From Acidimicrobiia bacterium (GTDB taxonomy: Bacteria; Actinomycetota; Acidimicrobiia; Spongiisociales; SHLN01), in the NCBI GenBank assembly GCA_030624805.1, contig JAUXJL010000146.1, positions 1 to 5,895 on the forward strand: a DNA stretch of 5,895 bases, given 5' to 3'. The notes under the pieces were generated by a model, which was given only the letters and a program-made list of their open reading frames with translations, had not been told where the DNA came from and ran no database searches. Each line of letters opens with the position of its first letter. The stretch's first letter is position 1. The translations under genes and the position numbers were made by a program. Of the stretch, positions 5,526-5,895 are shown in pieces.

Positions 5526-5895
5526 ATGTCAGCGCAGGAACCGTGGCGATCCGACAAATGGTTCTCGAGCCCGTGGAACTTCTTGCCCGAGATCACCAAG
5601 GACTTCACAATCTCGCCCAACCTGCAACTCCACGATGTCACTCTCCGAGACGGTGAGCAGCAAGCCGGAGTTGAGTTCAGTGCCGACGACAAGATCCGAA
5701 TTGCCGAGTCCCTGGCCAAAGCTGGTGTACATCGTATCGAGGCAGGCCTCCCGGCATCGTCCCGCCACGACGAGGCGGCGGTCCGAGGAATCGTCGATGC
5801 CGGGCTCGACTCCACTATCTATGCGTTTTCGCGGTGCATGCTGCCAGATGTGAAATTGGCCGTCGACACCGGCGTTGCCGGGGTCGTGATGGAGA
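5526..5895 (+). CDS. DRE-TIM metallolyase-family enzyme (HMGL/isopropylmalate/homocitrate synthase-like), N-terminal part
   Basis: The frame is open from the ATG at 5526 to the right edge (123 complete codons); the family is normally much longer, so most of the gene is outside the window. Residues 36-46, HDVTLRDGEQQ, are the DRE-TIM signature. Arg41 and Asp42 are the catalytic and metal-binding positions and Glu44 follows the RDGEQ form typical of Claisen-condensing members such as isopropylmalate and homocitrate synthases, rather than RDGxQ lyases. AGV (47-49) and the HRIEAGLPASS segment (69-79) also fit that group. About 35 residues precede the barrel, including an aromatic-rich WFSSPWNF segment (12-19). 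GAGGAG ends 5 nt before the ATG. The product should add or remove an acyl unit on a 2-oxoacid. Since it diverges from a hydroxyacid dehydrogenase, the two may act on linked intermediates. The exact reaction cannot be assigned. Confidence 0.85.
   Translation, partial: MSAQEPWRSDKWFSSPWNFLPEITKDFTISPNLQLHDVTLRDGEQQAGVEFSADDKIRIAESLAKAGVHRIEAGLPASSRHDEAAVRGIVDAGLDSTIYAFSRCMLPDVKLAVDTGVAGVVME

Noticed and set aside
5510..5815. Minus-strand open frame opposite the DRE-TIM gene
   Set aside because: It covers the LRDGEQ-coding region in antisense; the plus-strand frame has clear family motifs and a ribosome site.

Overview
The window is GC-rich and almost fully coding. Third-position GC bias, short gaps, AGGAGG-type Shine-Dalgarno sites and a GTG start all suggest a high-GC bacterium. 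The protein types (DUF664/DinB_2-like protein, membrane-anchored S-x-D-G-x-x-W protein, FCD-type GntR regulator) fit an actinobacterium, perhaps an Acidimicrobiia-like lineage, but this is inference and no rRNA or other marker is present. No tRNA, rRNA, CRISPR array, insertion sequence or phage gene is seen.

Left arm (1-1317, minus strand): a DinB-like metalloprotein gene is followed, after 47 bp, by a gene for a protein with one N-terminal membrane helix and an extracytoplasmic domain carrying Asp-box-like motifs. That second gene leaves the window at base 1 with its frame still open. A 271-bp divergent intergenic region (1318-1588) precedes the next block and holds a weak -10-like element and a possible two-part stem-loop.

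Central block (1589-4439, plus strand): a small antibiotic-biosynthesis-monooxygenase (ABM) fold protein, a stand-alone ABC ATPase, a zinc-type medium-chain dehydrogenase whose ATG overlaps the ATPase stop (ATGA), and a GntR/FCD regulator. Spacing suggests co-transcription. The regulator also appears to have its own start and promoter: a TATACT box, a good Shine-Dalgarno and a GTG start at 3774.

Right block (4458-5895): a D-2-hydroxyacid dehydrogenase on the minus strand converges on the regulator gene. It diverges from a DRE-TIM (HMG-CoA lyase / isopropylmalate / homocitrate synthase-type) enzyme that runs off the right edge. Their 117-bp shared promoter region holds a striking 18-bp palindrome, TGCATTGT-GT-ACAATGCA. 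A partial copy with the same GTnTAC core and a TGCA flank overlaps the -10 box of the gntR gene.

The simplest reading is a small regulon, probably catabolic, of two dehydrogenases and a C-C bond-forming or -cleaving enzyme controlled by the local GntR repressor, which also controls itself. The substrate cannot be told from this sequence. This regulon is the most interesting candidate system in the window.
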